Positions 18,039 through 26,007 of a stretch of 64,000 nt of DNA are shown here, piece by piece (the first letter of the stretch is position 1; every line of letters starts with the position of its first letter). The notes below the pieces were generated by a model. That model was not told the DNA's origin and made no database searches. It saw only the letters and a program-made list of their open reading frames with translations. The position numbers were made by a program, and so were the translations under genes. The DNA lies in the NCBI RefSeq assembly GCF_900046455.1, contig NZ_FCOT01000013.1, positions 434,001 through 498,000 of the forward strand, written 5' to 3'. The stretch is from Cellulomonas timonensis (GTDB taxonomy: Bacteria > Actinomycetota > Actinomycetes > Actinomycetales > Cellulomonadaceae).

Positions 18039-20972
18039 ATGCGACAAACACGACTATCACCGCCGTTGCGCGTCCTGGCTGCCGCCGCCTGTGCGTTAGC
18101 CCTCGTCGCGCCCGCGACCGCGGCCGTGGCGGGTGAGAGGAACACGCCACGAGGAGGCCAGCAGCACACCAAGGGGGACAACTGGCGGTCCGGCCAGCAA
18201 TGGTGGGACACCGACGAGTCAGCGACCGAACGCGCCGAGGCGCTCCTCGCGGAGATGACCCTCGACGAGAAGGTCGACATGCTCCACGGCGAGCTCAACA
18301 ACTCCTACGGCTTCTACAACGCGCCCATCGAGAGGCTGGGCATCCCCGCCCTGAAGATGACGGACGGCCGCAACGGCGTCCGCGTCGCCAACGACGAGGT
18401 GCCGGGCAAGCGATCCACGCTGCTGCCCTCCGCCGTGAGCGTCGCGGCGTCGTGGGACACCGACATCGCCGCCTACGCGTCCGAGGTCGAGACCGACGAG
18501 ACGTACCTCACCGGTCAGAACATGGTGCTGGCGCCGTCGCTCAACATCGCCCGCGTGCCCCAGAACGGCCGCAACTTCGAGTCCTACGGCGAGGACCCGC
18601 TGCTGCAGGGGAAGCTGGGCGGCGCCTACGTCCGCACCACGCAGAACTACGGCGGGGTGATCGGCAACCTGCAGGACTGGGCGGTCTACACCCAGGAGTT
18701 CAACCGGCTCGAGGGTCTCAACGCCGTCGTCGACGAGCGCGCCCAGCAGGAGATCTACAACCGCGCCTACGACCTCGCCATCGAGGAGTCCCACGCGGCC
18801 TCGGTCATGTGTGGCTTCAACAAGGTCAACGGCGAGTACTCCTGCGGGAGCGACTACCTGATCAACCAGGTCCTCAAGACCCAGTACGAGTTCAACGGCT
18901 GGGTCGTCACCGACTACGGCGCCAACCACGGCACGCTCGAGATCCTCGCGGGCCAGGACCAGGAGATGCCCGGCAACTCCGACCCGTCGCAGCAGCCCGG
19001 CACATGCGCGTTCTGCGGGCCGCTCATCGACGCCGTGAATGACGGCACCGTGCCGATCAGCCGCGTCGACGACGCGGTGCTGCGCATCCTGCGGCCCATG
19101 TTCGGGCTCGGCGTGTTCGACAACCCGCAGGAGATCCAGCCGCTGCCCGAGGAAGAGCACAACCTGGCCTCGGCCGAGATCTCCGAGCAGGGGATCGTGC
19201 TGCTGAAGAACGACGACCAGGCGCTGCCGCTGGGTAGCGGCGTCGACTCGATCGCGGTGATCGGCTCCGACGCCGACACAGTCGTCCAGGGCGGCGGCAG
19301 CTCGCACATCGCCGACCCGACGATCACCACCTCACCGCTGCAGGGCATCCAGAACCGAGCCGGCAGCGGCGCCGACGTCACGTGGACGAGCGGGTCCGAC
19401 CCGGTCACCTCGACAGCGCTCCTGCGCGGTGCGCAGCCCATTCCGTCGGACTTCCTGCGCGACGAGTCGGGCGCCAACGGCCTCACGGCCCGGTACTACC
19501 TCAACCAGGACTTCTCGGGGACGCCGTACTTCGACCGGACGGACCCGTACGCGGGCCTGAACGGCGGGTTCGTCATCTTCGACGGTCTGAACGCCAACTC
19601 GCCGCACTTCCCGCCGCAGACGCAGGCGCTCGACACGAACTCGTCGGTCCGGTGGAGCGGGTCGATCGTGGCTCCCGTGACCGGCGCCTACGAGCTGCAG
19701 GTGGTCACGAACGGCGTGACGACGCTCAACTTCGACGGAGCGGACGTCATCACGACCGAGGCGTTCGTCCCGAACGCGACCGAGTCGAACCAGATCGTGA
19801 GCTACTCGGTCGACCTCGAGGCCGGCTCGACCCACCCGGTCGTGCTGTCCTACGTGTACGACTCGAGCGAGGCGTGGAACCAGAGCGCCCAGCAGATCAA
19901 GCTCGGCTGGGTCCCTCCGGAAGGGGTCGTCGCCCCGCAGGCGACCGGAGCGGCCGAGGCCGCTGCGGCTGCCGACGTGGCAGTGGTCTTCGTCCGCGAC
20001 TACTCGACCGAGGGCGCTGACCTCGCGACGATCGAGCTTCCCAACGGCCAGCCCGACGTCATCCGGCAGGTGGCCGCGGCCAACCCGCGGACGATCGTCG
20101 TCCTGACGACCGGCGCGGCGACCCAGGTCTCCGACTGGCAGGACGGCGTCGCCGGCCTGGTGCACTCCTGGTACGGCGGGCAGAACCAGGGCACGTCGAT
20201 CGCCCGGATCCTGTTCGGCGACGTCAACCCGTCGGGCAAGCTGCCGATCACCCTCCCGGTGGACGACACCCAGACCCCGACGTCCACCCCCGCCCAGTAC
20301 CCGGGCGACGGTCTGGACGCCGAGTACACCGAGGGCATCTTCGTCGGGTACCGCGGCTACCAGGAGCTCGGCATCGAGCCGTCGTACCCGTTCGGCTACG
20401 GGCTGTCGTACACCTCGTTCGCGTACTCCGACCTGCGGATCGCGTGCAAGACGTGGAACGTCACGAACCCGGACTCCGGCTCGGGAGGCCACCAGAAGAG
20501 CGCCGACCCGGATGAGGCCAACGCCAGGTCCAGCCATCTCAACGGCGGTGGCGACCGCGGGGACGACTGGGGCAAGGACAACGGCAAGGGCAAGGGCAAG
20601 GACAAGGGCTGGGGCTGGGGCAAGGGGGGTGGCAAGAAGGACAAGAACTGCAAGCAGGGCCTGACCGCCACCGTCAAGATCACCAACACCGGCAGGCGGA
20701 CCGGCTCCGAGGTGGTGCAGGCCTACGCGGGCGAGCTCACGTCGGCGCCCGTGGCCACCGCGCCCAAGTCCCTGGCGGGATGGGGCAAGGTCACCCTCCG
20801 GCCACGTCAGAGCCAGGTCGTGACCCTGGAGCTCGACCAGGACGCGTTCTCCTACTGGGATGTCGACGGCGACCGCTGGGTGACGCCGTCCGGCGATGTG
20901 CCCGTGTACGTCGGCCCGTCGTCGCAGGACACCCCGCTGGTGGGGACGGTGCGGATCCGTTCACGCTCGTGA
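18039..20972 (+). CDS. Secreted GH3 beta-glucosidase with PA14 domain
   Basis: A 977-residue glycoside hydrolase family 3 enzyme, likely a beta-glucosidase releasing glucose from plant oligosaccharides. A signal peptide spans residues 1 to about 31 (LAAAACALALVAPATAAVA). The GH3 N domain carries the nucleophile Asp292 in WVVTDYGANHG, preceded by FESYGEDP. The GH3 C domain is split by a PA14 domain at about residues 477-625 (GLTARYYLNQDFSGTPYFDR), and a fibronectin-III-like domain ends the protein. Odd: inside the last domain, about residues 818-873, lies a Gly/Lys/Asp/Trp-rich low-complexity insert flanked by single Cys residues. Monocistronic, ending at a strong terminator. Confidence 0.93.
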   Translation: MRQTRLSPPLRVLAAAACALALVAPATAAVAGERNTPRGGQQHTKGDNWRSGQQWWDTDESATERAEALLAEMTLDEKVDMLHGELNNSYGFYNAPIERLGIPALKMTDGRNGVRVANDEVPGKRSTLLPSAVSVAASWDTDIAAYASEVETDETYLTGQNMVLAPSLNIARVPQNGRNFESYGEDPLLQGKLGGAYVRTTQNYGGVIGNLQDWAVYTQEFNRLEGLNAVVDERAQQEIYNRAYDLAIEESHAASVMCGFNKVNGEYSCGSDYLINQVLKTQYEFNGWVVTDYGANHGTLEILAGQDQEMPGNSDPSQQPGTCAFCGPLIDAVNDGTVPISRVDDAVLRILRPMFGLGVFDNPQEIQPLPEEEHNLASAEISEQGIVLLKNDDQALPLGSGVDSIAVIGSDADTVVQGGGSSHIADPTITTSPLQGIQNRAGSGADVTWTSGSDPVTSTALLRGAQPIPSDFLRDESGANGLTARYYLNQDFSGTPYFDRTDPYAGLNGGFVIFDGLNANSPHFPPQTQALDTNSSVRWSGSIVAPVTGAYELQVVTNGVTTLNFDGADVITTEAFVPNATESNQIVSYSVDLEAGSTHPVVLSYVYDSSEAWNQSAQQIKLGWVPPEGVVAPQATGAAEAAAAADVAVVFVRDYSTEGADLATIELPNGQPDVIRQVAAANPRTIVVLTTGAATQVSDWQDGVAGLVHSWYGGQNQGTSIARILFGDVNPSGKLPITLPVDDTQTPTSTPAQYPGDGLDAEYTEGIFVGYRGYQELGIEPSYPFGYGLSYTSFAYSDLRIACKTWNVTNPDSGSGGHQKSADPDEANARSSHLNGGGDRGDDWGKDNGKGKGKDKGWGWGKGGGKKDKNCKQGLTATVKITNTGRRTGSEVVQAYAGELTSAPVATAPKSLAGWGKVTLRPRQSQVVTLELDQDAFSYWDVDGDRWVTPSGDVPVYVGPSSQDTPLVGTVRIRSRS

Positions 20973-21000
20973 GGGTCGGGGCCGCCTAGGCCTCGAGGCC

Positions 21001-21042
21001 GGAGCCGGGGAGGGGCAGAGCGCTCTGCTGCTCCCCGGCTCC
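21001..21042 (+). terminator. Terminator after the GH3 gene
   Basis: Perfect 12-bp outer stem GGAGCCGGGGAG / CTCCCCGGCTCC (21001-21012 and 21031-21042), with CAGAG/CTCTG able to pair inside. It lies 28 bases past the GH3 stop. The rest of the 170-base gap leads to the transporter start. Confidence 0.8.
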
Positions 21043-21142
21043 CGGTCCGCGGGGCCGTCCCGCGCGCTGGCGCTCCTAGGATGAGCGGGTGGGGGCAGCG
21101 CGCCCCCGTGGGGAGAACGCACGTGACACACCAGGCAGCCCG

Positions 21143-22714
21143 ATGATCGAGGTCCTCGCCGCCTCCCCGCTCCTGACGATCCTGCTGGTGCTGGCCCTGG
21201 GCTCGCTGCTCGGCGCCGTCCCCTTCGGTCCGCTGCGCTTCGGCGCCGCGGGCGCCCTGTTCGTCGGGCTCGCCGTGGGCGCCCTCGACCCGCGGCTCGG
21301 GCAGGGCCTGGGGCTCCTGCAGAGCCTGGGCCTGGCGCTGTTCGTCTACACGGTGGGACTCGCGGCCGGCAACAGCTTCTTCCGGGACTTGCGGCGGCAG
21401 CTGCCGATCATGGCGGTGTCCGTGGTGATCCTGGTGATCGCCGCGGGGATGACGATCGTCCTCGCCGGCGGATTCGACATCGCCTCCTCGATCGCGTCGG
21501 GGATCTTCGCGGGCTCGCTCACCAGCACCCCGGCGCTCGCGGCCGCCACCGCGGCGGCCGACGGCAGCCAGGAGCCCGCCGTCGGCTACGCGCTGTCCTA
21601 TCCGGTGGGCGTCACCGTCTCGATCATCGTCGTGGCCCTGACGGTCGGGCGGGCATGGCGGGCGCGGCGCGACCCGGAGTCCGCCGCCCGCCAAGGGCTC
21701 GTGGACATCTCCGTCGAGGTGCACCGCCCGGGCCCGCTGCGTGACGTGCCGGGCTTCGGCGACGGGTCGGTGCGGTTCTCCTACCTCGCCCGCGACGGCC
21801 ACACCCGCGTGGTGACGGCCGACGAGGAGCTGCGCGAGGGCGACGTCGTCGTGGTGGTCGGACCGGCGCCGGACGTGCAGCGCGCCCGCGAGTACCTGGG
21901 CGAGCGGGTGGGCCAGCACCTGGCGCACGACCGCAGCGTGGTCGACTTCCGCCGGTTCCTGCTGTCCAGCCCGAAGGTCGCCGGGCGCACCGTCGGCGAG
22001 CTCGACATCCCCGCGAAGTTCGGCGGCACTGTCACCCGCGTGCGGCGCGGCGACCTGGACCTCCTCGCCTCCGACGACTTCGTCCTCGAGCTCGGCGACC
22101 GGGTCCGCGTCATCGTCCCCCGCGAGGAGATGCCCGCCGTCTCCCAGCTCTTCGGGGACTCCGAGCGCAAGGTCAGCGAGGTCGACGCGCTGTCCCTGGG
22201 CGTGGGCCTGGTGCTCGGCCTGCTGCTGGGCCTGGTGCAGGTGCCGCTGCCCGGCGGCACGACGTTCGCCCTCGGCGCCGCCGCCGGCCCGCTGGTGGTG
22301 GGCATGGTGCTCGGCCGCCTCGAGCGCACCGGGCCGCTGGTGTGGGGGCTGCCGCAGTCGGCGAACCTCACCATCCGCCAGCTCGGCCTGCTGCTGTTCC
22401 TCGCCGCCACCGGGCTGGCGTCCGGGCAGGCCTTCGCCGGGCAGGCGTTCTCCCTGCTCGGCCTCAAGATCGTGCTGGAGGCCGTGGTGGTGGTCGGCGC
22501 GGCCTCGGTGCTGTTCGTCGTGCTCGCCCGGCTCATCGGGGTCAGCTCGGCGCGCGCGGCCGGCGGACTGGCCGGATTCGTGGGGCAGCCCGCGGTGCTG
22601 GCCTACGCGAACAGCCGCACCGTGGACGAGCGCATCGACAGCGGGTACGCGGCCATCTTCGCGCTCGGCATCATCGTGAAGATCATCCTGGCCCCGGTGG
22701 TGGCGCTGATCTAG
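21143..22714 (+). CDS. AspT/YidE-family transporter with TrkA-C domains
   Basis: A 523-residue inner-membrane protein of the aspartate:alanine exchanger (AAEx) family. Five or so hydrophobic helices at residues 1-165 (AGALFVGLAVGAL, GIFAGSLTSTPALAAAT) precede a cytoplasmic region of two TrkA-C/RCK domains (about 190-350, ending near RVRVIVPREEM). A second helical bundle follows with the repeat motif AAGPLVVGMVLGRLERTGP and GGLAGFVGQPAVLAYAN. The family exchanges carboxylates or amino acids; substrate here is unknown. I use the ATG at 21143; an upstream GTG would add 18 residues without family support. It stands alone, convergent with the nar operon. Confidence 0.88.
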   Translation: MIEVLAASPLLTILLVLALGSLLGAVPFGPLRFGAAGALFVGLAVGALDPRLGQGLGLLQSLGLALFVYTVGLAAGNSFFRDLRRQLPIMAVSVVILVIAAGMTIVLAGGFDIASSIASGIFAGSLTSTPALAAATAAADGSQEPAVGYALSYPVGVTVSIIVVALTVGRAWRARRDPESAARQGLVDISVEVHRPGPLRDVPGFGDGSVRFSYLARDGHTRVVTADEELREGDVVVVVGPAPDVQRAREYLGERVGQHLAHDRSVVDFRRFLLSSPKVAGRTVGELDIPAKFGGTVTRVRRGDLDLLASDDFVLELGDRVRVIVPREEMPAVSQLFGDSERKVSEVDALSLGVGLVLGLLLGLVQVPLPGGTTFALGAAAGPLVVGMVLGRLERTGPLVWGLPQSANLTIRQLGLLLFLAATGLASGQAFAGQAFSLLGLKIVLEAVVVVGAASVLFVVLARLIGVSSARAAGGLAGFVGQPAVLAYANSRTVDERIDSGYAAIFALGIIVKIILAPVVALI

Positions 22715-22723
22715 CCGTCCCTG

Positions 22724-22760
22724 GGCTCAGCAGTCCACCGGCTCAGCGGTCCACGGGCTC
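22724..22760. repeat. Short 16-bp tandem repeat at the narI end
   Basis: GGCTCAGCAGTCCACC (22724-22739) and GGCTCAGCGGTCCACG (22740-22755) differ at two bases, and a third partial copy GGCTC follows. The second copy contains the narI stop codon. Probably trivial slippage in a convergent intergenic region. Confidence 0.6.
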
Positions 22761-23486
22761 TGTCGCGCTCCAGCCCGCGCGGTCCGGGCGGGCGGGCTGA
22801 TCGCCCCGGCTGCGGTACACGACATACGGCCGCCACAGGTAGAACAGCGGCGCGCTGAACACGTGCACCAGCCGCGTGAACGGCCACAGCGCGAACAGGA
22901 TCATCGCGACCACCGCATGCGCTTGGAAGCCGATGGGAGCCTCGGCCATCAGCTCGGGCTGCGGCCGCAGCCAGAAGATCCCGCGCCACCACACGGACAC
23001 GCCCTCGCGGTAGTTGTAGTCGCCCTCGACGCTCGGCACGGCGCCGGAGACGGTGTTGAACACGCCCAGCACGATCACGAGCGCGAGGAAGAAGTACATG
23101 ACCTTGTCCATGCGCGTCGTGGCCCGGAACACGGGTCCCACCGTCCGCCGGCGGTAGATCAGCAGCGCGAGCCCGACGAGCGTGCAGAACCCGGCGATCG
23201 ACCCCACCCCCACGGCGAACGCGTGGTAGACGCCCTCGGAGATGCCGATCGCGTCGGTCCACGACTCGGGGATCACCAGGCCGGCGACGTGGCCCACCAC
23301 CACGGCGAGGATGCCGAAGTGGAACAGCGGGCTGCCCCAGCGCAGCAGGCGGCTCTCATAGAGCTGGGAGGACCGCGTGGTCCAGCCGAACTTGTCGTAG
23401 CGGTAGCGCCAGATGTGCCCGCCGATGAAGATCGCGAGGGTCACATACGGCAGCACCACCCAGAGCAGCAGGTCGCCAGAGCTCAT
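22743..23486 (-). CDS. narI: Respiratory nitrate reductase 1, gamma subunit (cytochrome b)
   Basis: Membrane cytochrome b that oxidises menaquinol and passes electrons through two hemes b to NarH. The 247 residues form five hydrophobic helices. WRYRYDKFGWTTRSSQLYES and LLRWGSPLFHFGILAVVVGHVAGL are family hallmarks supplying heme ligands, and LWPFTRLVHVFSAPL is near the C-terminus. It is the last gene of narGHJI; the ATG overlaps the narJ stop as ATGA. It is clearly paralogous to the copy at 58085, with many blocks the same (TTRMDKVMY, RPY-VYRSR). Confidence 0.96.
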   Translation of the reverse strand: MSSGDLLLWVVLPYVTLAIFIGGHIWRYRYDKFGWTTRSSQLYESRLLRWGSPLFHFGILAVVVGHVAGLVIPESWTDAIGISEGVYHAFAVGVGSIAGFCTLVGLALLIYRRRTVGPVFRATTRMDKVMYFFLALVIVLGVFNTVSGAVPSVEGDYNYREGVSVWWRGIFWLRPQPELMAEAPIGFQAHAVVAMILFALWPFTRLVHVFSAPLFYLWRPYVVYRSRGDQPARPDRAGWSATEPVDR

Positions 23487-24184
23487 CGTCGTGCTCCTTC
23501 GGAGGGGTGGCCGCCGAGGGCGGGGTCGTGGGCGCCGTACGGCTCGAGGCCCACCGACTCGTCCGGCGGGCCCTGGGCGACGAGCCGGGCGACCGCGTCA
23601 CGGTCGTTCCCGGCGAGCGGGGGCAGCGTCGCGCACACCGCGGCGAGGGCTCCCGCGTACGGCGAGCCGGCATCGCGCAGCGCCAGGCGCAGCACCTCGA
23701 GCCCGGCACGGTGCTGCAGCAGCAGCGCGGTCCCGGCGGCGAGGTCCTGCGTCGCGCTGAACTCCAGCACCACGCACAGGTGGTCCGGCAGCTCGTCGTC
23801 GCGCAGCAGCAGCCCGGCGGCCCGGTAGGCCTGCTTGAACGCGAGCAGGGCCACACCGCGCTGCCGGGTGTCGCCATGCGCGTAGTAGGTCAGGTAGAGG
23901 CAGGCGCGGCGGCGCAGGTCGAACGTCTCCACGTAGGCCGCCCCGGCCTCCTGGGGCGGAGCGGCCGCCAGGTGGTCGACCAGCCCGGAGAGGTCGGAGC
24001 GCGCCGGCTCGGGGAGGGCGCCCACGGCTGCGCGCAGCGCCGGCAGCCGCCCCAGCAGCTCCGCGTCGGGATAGTCGAGCAGCAGCGCGGCGACGCGGTG
24101 CACGAGCGCGCGGTGGCCGTCGTCCAGCGGCGTGCGCCGGGCCCGCCCACGCCGCAGCCGGGCGGCCGGCGCACGGCTCGTCAT
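23483..24184 (-). CDS. narJ: Nitrate reductase 1 molybdenum-cofactor assembly chaperone
   Basis: Cytoplasmic chaperone that helps cofactor insertion into NarG before NarGH joins NarI; it is not part of the final enzyme. The 233-residue protein belongs to the TorD/NarJ family: VAALLLDYPDAELLGRLPAL, AAYVETFDLRRRACLYLTYY and HGDTRQRGVALLAFKQAYRAAG are typical. The ATG at 24184 overlaps the narH stop. A basic N-terminal extension of about 25 residues precedes the conserved region. Confidence 0.95.
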   Translation of the reverse strand: MTSRAPAARLRRGRARRTPLDDGHRALVHRVAALLLDYPDAELLGRLPALRAAVGALPEPARSDLSGLVDHLAAAPPQEAGAAYVETFDLRRRACLYLTYYAHGDTRQRGVALLAFKQAYRAAGLLLRDDELPDHLCVVLEFSATQDLAAGTALLLQHRAGLEVLRLALRDAGSPYAGALAAVCATLPPLAGNDRDAVARLVAQGPPDESVGLEPYGAHDPALGGHPSEGARR

Positions 24185-25920
24185 CGTGCCTCCGGGTCGG
24201 GCCTGGGGTCGGGCGTGGGCCCGGTGTCGGGCAGGGGGCTTGCGGCCCCCGACGACTCCGCACCCTCGGACGGCTCCGCCCGGGGTGGGAACATCCCCCG
24301 CGGGGCCGCGCGACCGTCCCAGTTGAGCAGGTTGACCCTGCTGCCGGCGCCCGTGGTGTCGGTGCTCGACCCTGAGGTCTGCCGGTCCTGCAGGGCCCGG
24401 AAGTTCTCCACGGCGAGTGGTGTGCCCGCCCCCGAGCCCTCGCCGAACGGCCCCGAGCCGCCCATGCCCGGGCCGCCCTCGTAGTCGAGGCTGCACTCCG
24501 AGGCCAGCTCCTCCAAGTTGTGCGCCTGCTCGGCGTGCGCCGGGGGGATGACGTACCGCTCGTCGTACTTGGCGAGCGCCAGCAGCCGGAACATCGCCTC
24601 CATCTCCTGGGTGGACATGCCCACGGCGGCGGGGATCGACGGGTCGCCCTCGCGGCCCATGTTCAGGTCGCGCATGTACGAGCGCATCGCGGCGAGCTTC
24701 TTCAGCACGCCCGTGACCGGCGCGGGGTCGCCCGCGGTGAACAGCTCCGCGAGGTACTCCACGGGGATGCGCAGCGTGTCGATCGCGGCGAACAGGTTGT
24801 CGGCCGCCTCGGCGTCCTCACCCGTCTCCGCGACGACGTCCACCACCGGGGACAGCGGCGGGATGTACCAGACCATCGGCATCGTCCGGTACTCCGGGTG
24901 CAGCGGCAGCGCCACCCGGTACGTGCTGATCAGCGCCCAGATCGGCGAGCGTCGGGCCGCCTTGACCCAGTCGTACGGGATGCCCGCCTGCTCGGCGGCG
25001 CGCTCGACGGCGGGGTCGTTCGGGTCCAGGAAGACGCCGCGCTGCGCCTCGAGCAGGTCGTGCGGGTCCTGCACGGCCGCCGCCTCCAGCACCCGGTCGG
25101 CGTCGTACAGCACCAGGCCGATGTAGCGCAGCCGCCCCACGCACGTCTCCGCGCACACCGTGGGCAGGCCCACCTCGATGCGCGGGAAGCAGAACGTGCA
25201 CTTCTCGGCCTTGCCGGTGCGGTGGTTGAAGTAGACCTTCTTGTACGGGCATCCGGTGACGCACTTGCGCCAGCCCCGGCACCGATCCTGGTCCACGAGC
25301 ACGATGCCGTCCTCGGCGCGCTTGTAGATCGCCCCCGACGGGCACGACGCCGCGCAGGACGGGTTGAGGCAGTGCTCGCAGATCCGCGGCAGGTAGAACA
25401 TGAACGTCTGCTCGTAGGACAGCTTGACCTTGTCCGAGACCTTGGCGAGCACCGGGTCCTGGCCGAGGGCCGTCGAGCCGCCCAAGTCGTCGTCCCAGTT
25501 CGCGCTCCACGTGATGGCGGTGTCCTCGCCGGTGATCAGCGAGCGGGGCCGCGCGACGGGGATGTGCTCCTGGCTCGGGGCGTCGGTCAGCACCGAGTAG
25601 TCGTAGGTCCACGGCTCGTAGTAGTCGTCGATCGACGGCATCTTGGGGCTCGCGAAGATCGTGAGCAGGTTCTTGAACCGCCCGCCCGCACGGAGCTGGA
25701 GGCGGCCCTTCTTGGTGAGCTCCCAGCCGCCCTCCCACGTGGACTGGTCCTCGTAGCGGCGCGGATAGCCCTGGCCGGGCCGCGTCTCCACGTTGTTGAA
25801 CCACACGTACTCGGTGCCCGAGCGGTTCGTCCAGGCCTGTTTGCAGGTCACCGAGCAGGTGTGGCACCCGATGCACTTGTCGAGGTTCATCACCATCGCC
25901 ATCTGGGCCATGACGCGCAT
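24181..25920 (-). CDS. narH: Respiratory nitrate reductase 1, beta subunit
   Basis: Iron-sulfur subunit that carries electrons from NarI to NarG on the cytoplasmic side. The 579 residues include four Cys groups: CIGCHTCSVTC at the N-terminus, CEHCLNPSCAASCP, CRGWRKCVTGCP (the Trp marks the [3Fe-4S] cluster) and CTFCFPR with CAETC. The C-terminal tail after NLLNWDGRAAPRG is Pro/Ser-rich and longer than in the second copy at 59502. ATG overlaps the narG stop as ATGA; the first 30 codons lie in a stretch almost identical to the second operon. Confidence 0.97.
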   Translation of the reverse strand: MRVMAQMAMVMNLDKCIGCHTCSVTCKQAWTNRSGTEYVWFNNVETRPGQGYPRRYEDQSTWEGGWELTKKGRLQLRAGGRFKNLLTIFASPKMPSIDDYYEPWTYDYSVLTDAPSQEHIPVARPRSLITGEDTAITWSANWDDDLGGSTALGQDPVLAKVSDKVKLSYEQTFMFYLPRICEHCLNPSCAASCPSGAIYKRAEDGIVLVDQDRCRGWRKCVTGCPYKKVYFNHRTGKAEKCTFCFPRIEVGLPTVCAETCVGRLRYIGLVLYDADRVLEAAAVQDPHDLLEAQRGVFLDPNDPAVERAAEQAGIPYDWVKAARRSPIWALISTYRVALPLHPEYRTMPMVWYIPPLSPVVDVVAETGEDAEAADNLFAAIDTLRIPVEYLAELFTAGDPAPVTGVLKKLAAMRSYMRDLNMGREGDPSIPAAVGMSTQEMEAMFRLLALAKYDERYVIPPAHAEQAHNLEELASECSLDYEGGPGMGGSGPFGEGSGAGTPLAVENFRALQDRQTSGSSTDTTGAGSRVNLLNWDGRAAPRGMFPPRAEPSEGAESSGAASPLPDTGPTPDPRPDPEAR

Positions 25921-26007
25921 CAGTACCGCACCTCCTGCGAGCGACGACGGATGACGGTGACCTCGTCACGCTGGTTGCCCGTGGGCCCGAGGTAGTTGAA
26001 CGCGAAG
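25836..26007. repeat. 172-bp near-identical repeat, copy A (narG/narH junction)
   Basis: This stretch covers the end of narG and the first codons of narH. I count only 5 differences over 172 bases from 61109-61280, whereas flanking parts of the two operons differ much more. The copies are direct repeats about 35 kb apart. Confidence 0.9.
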
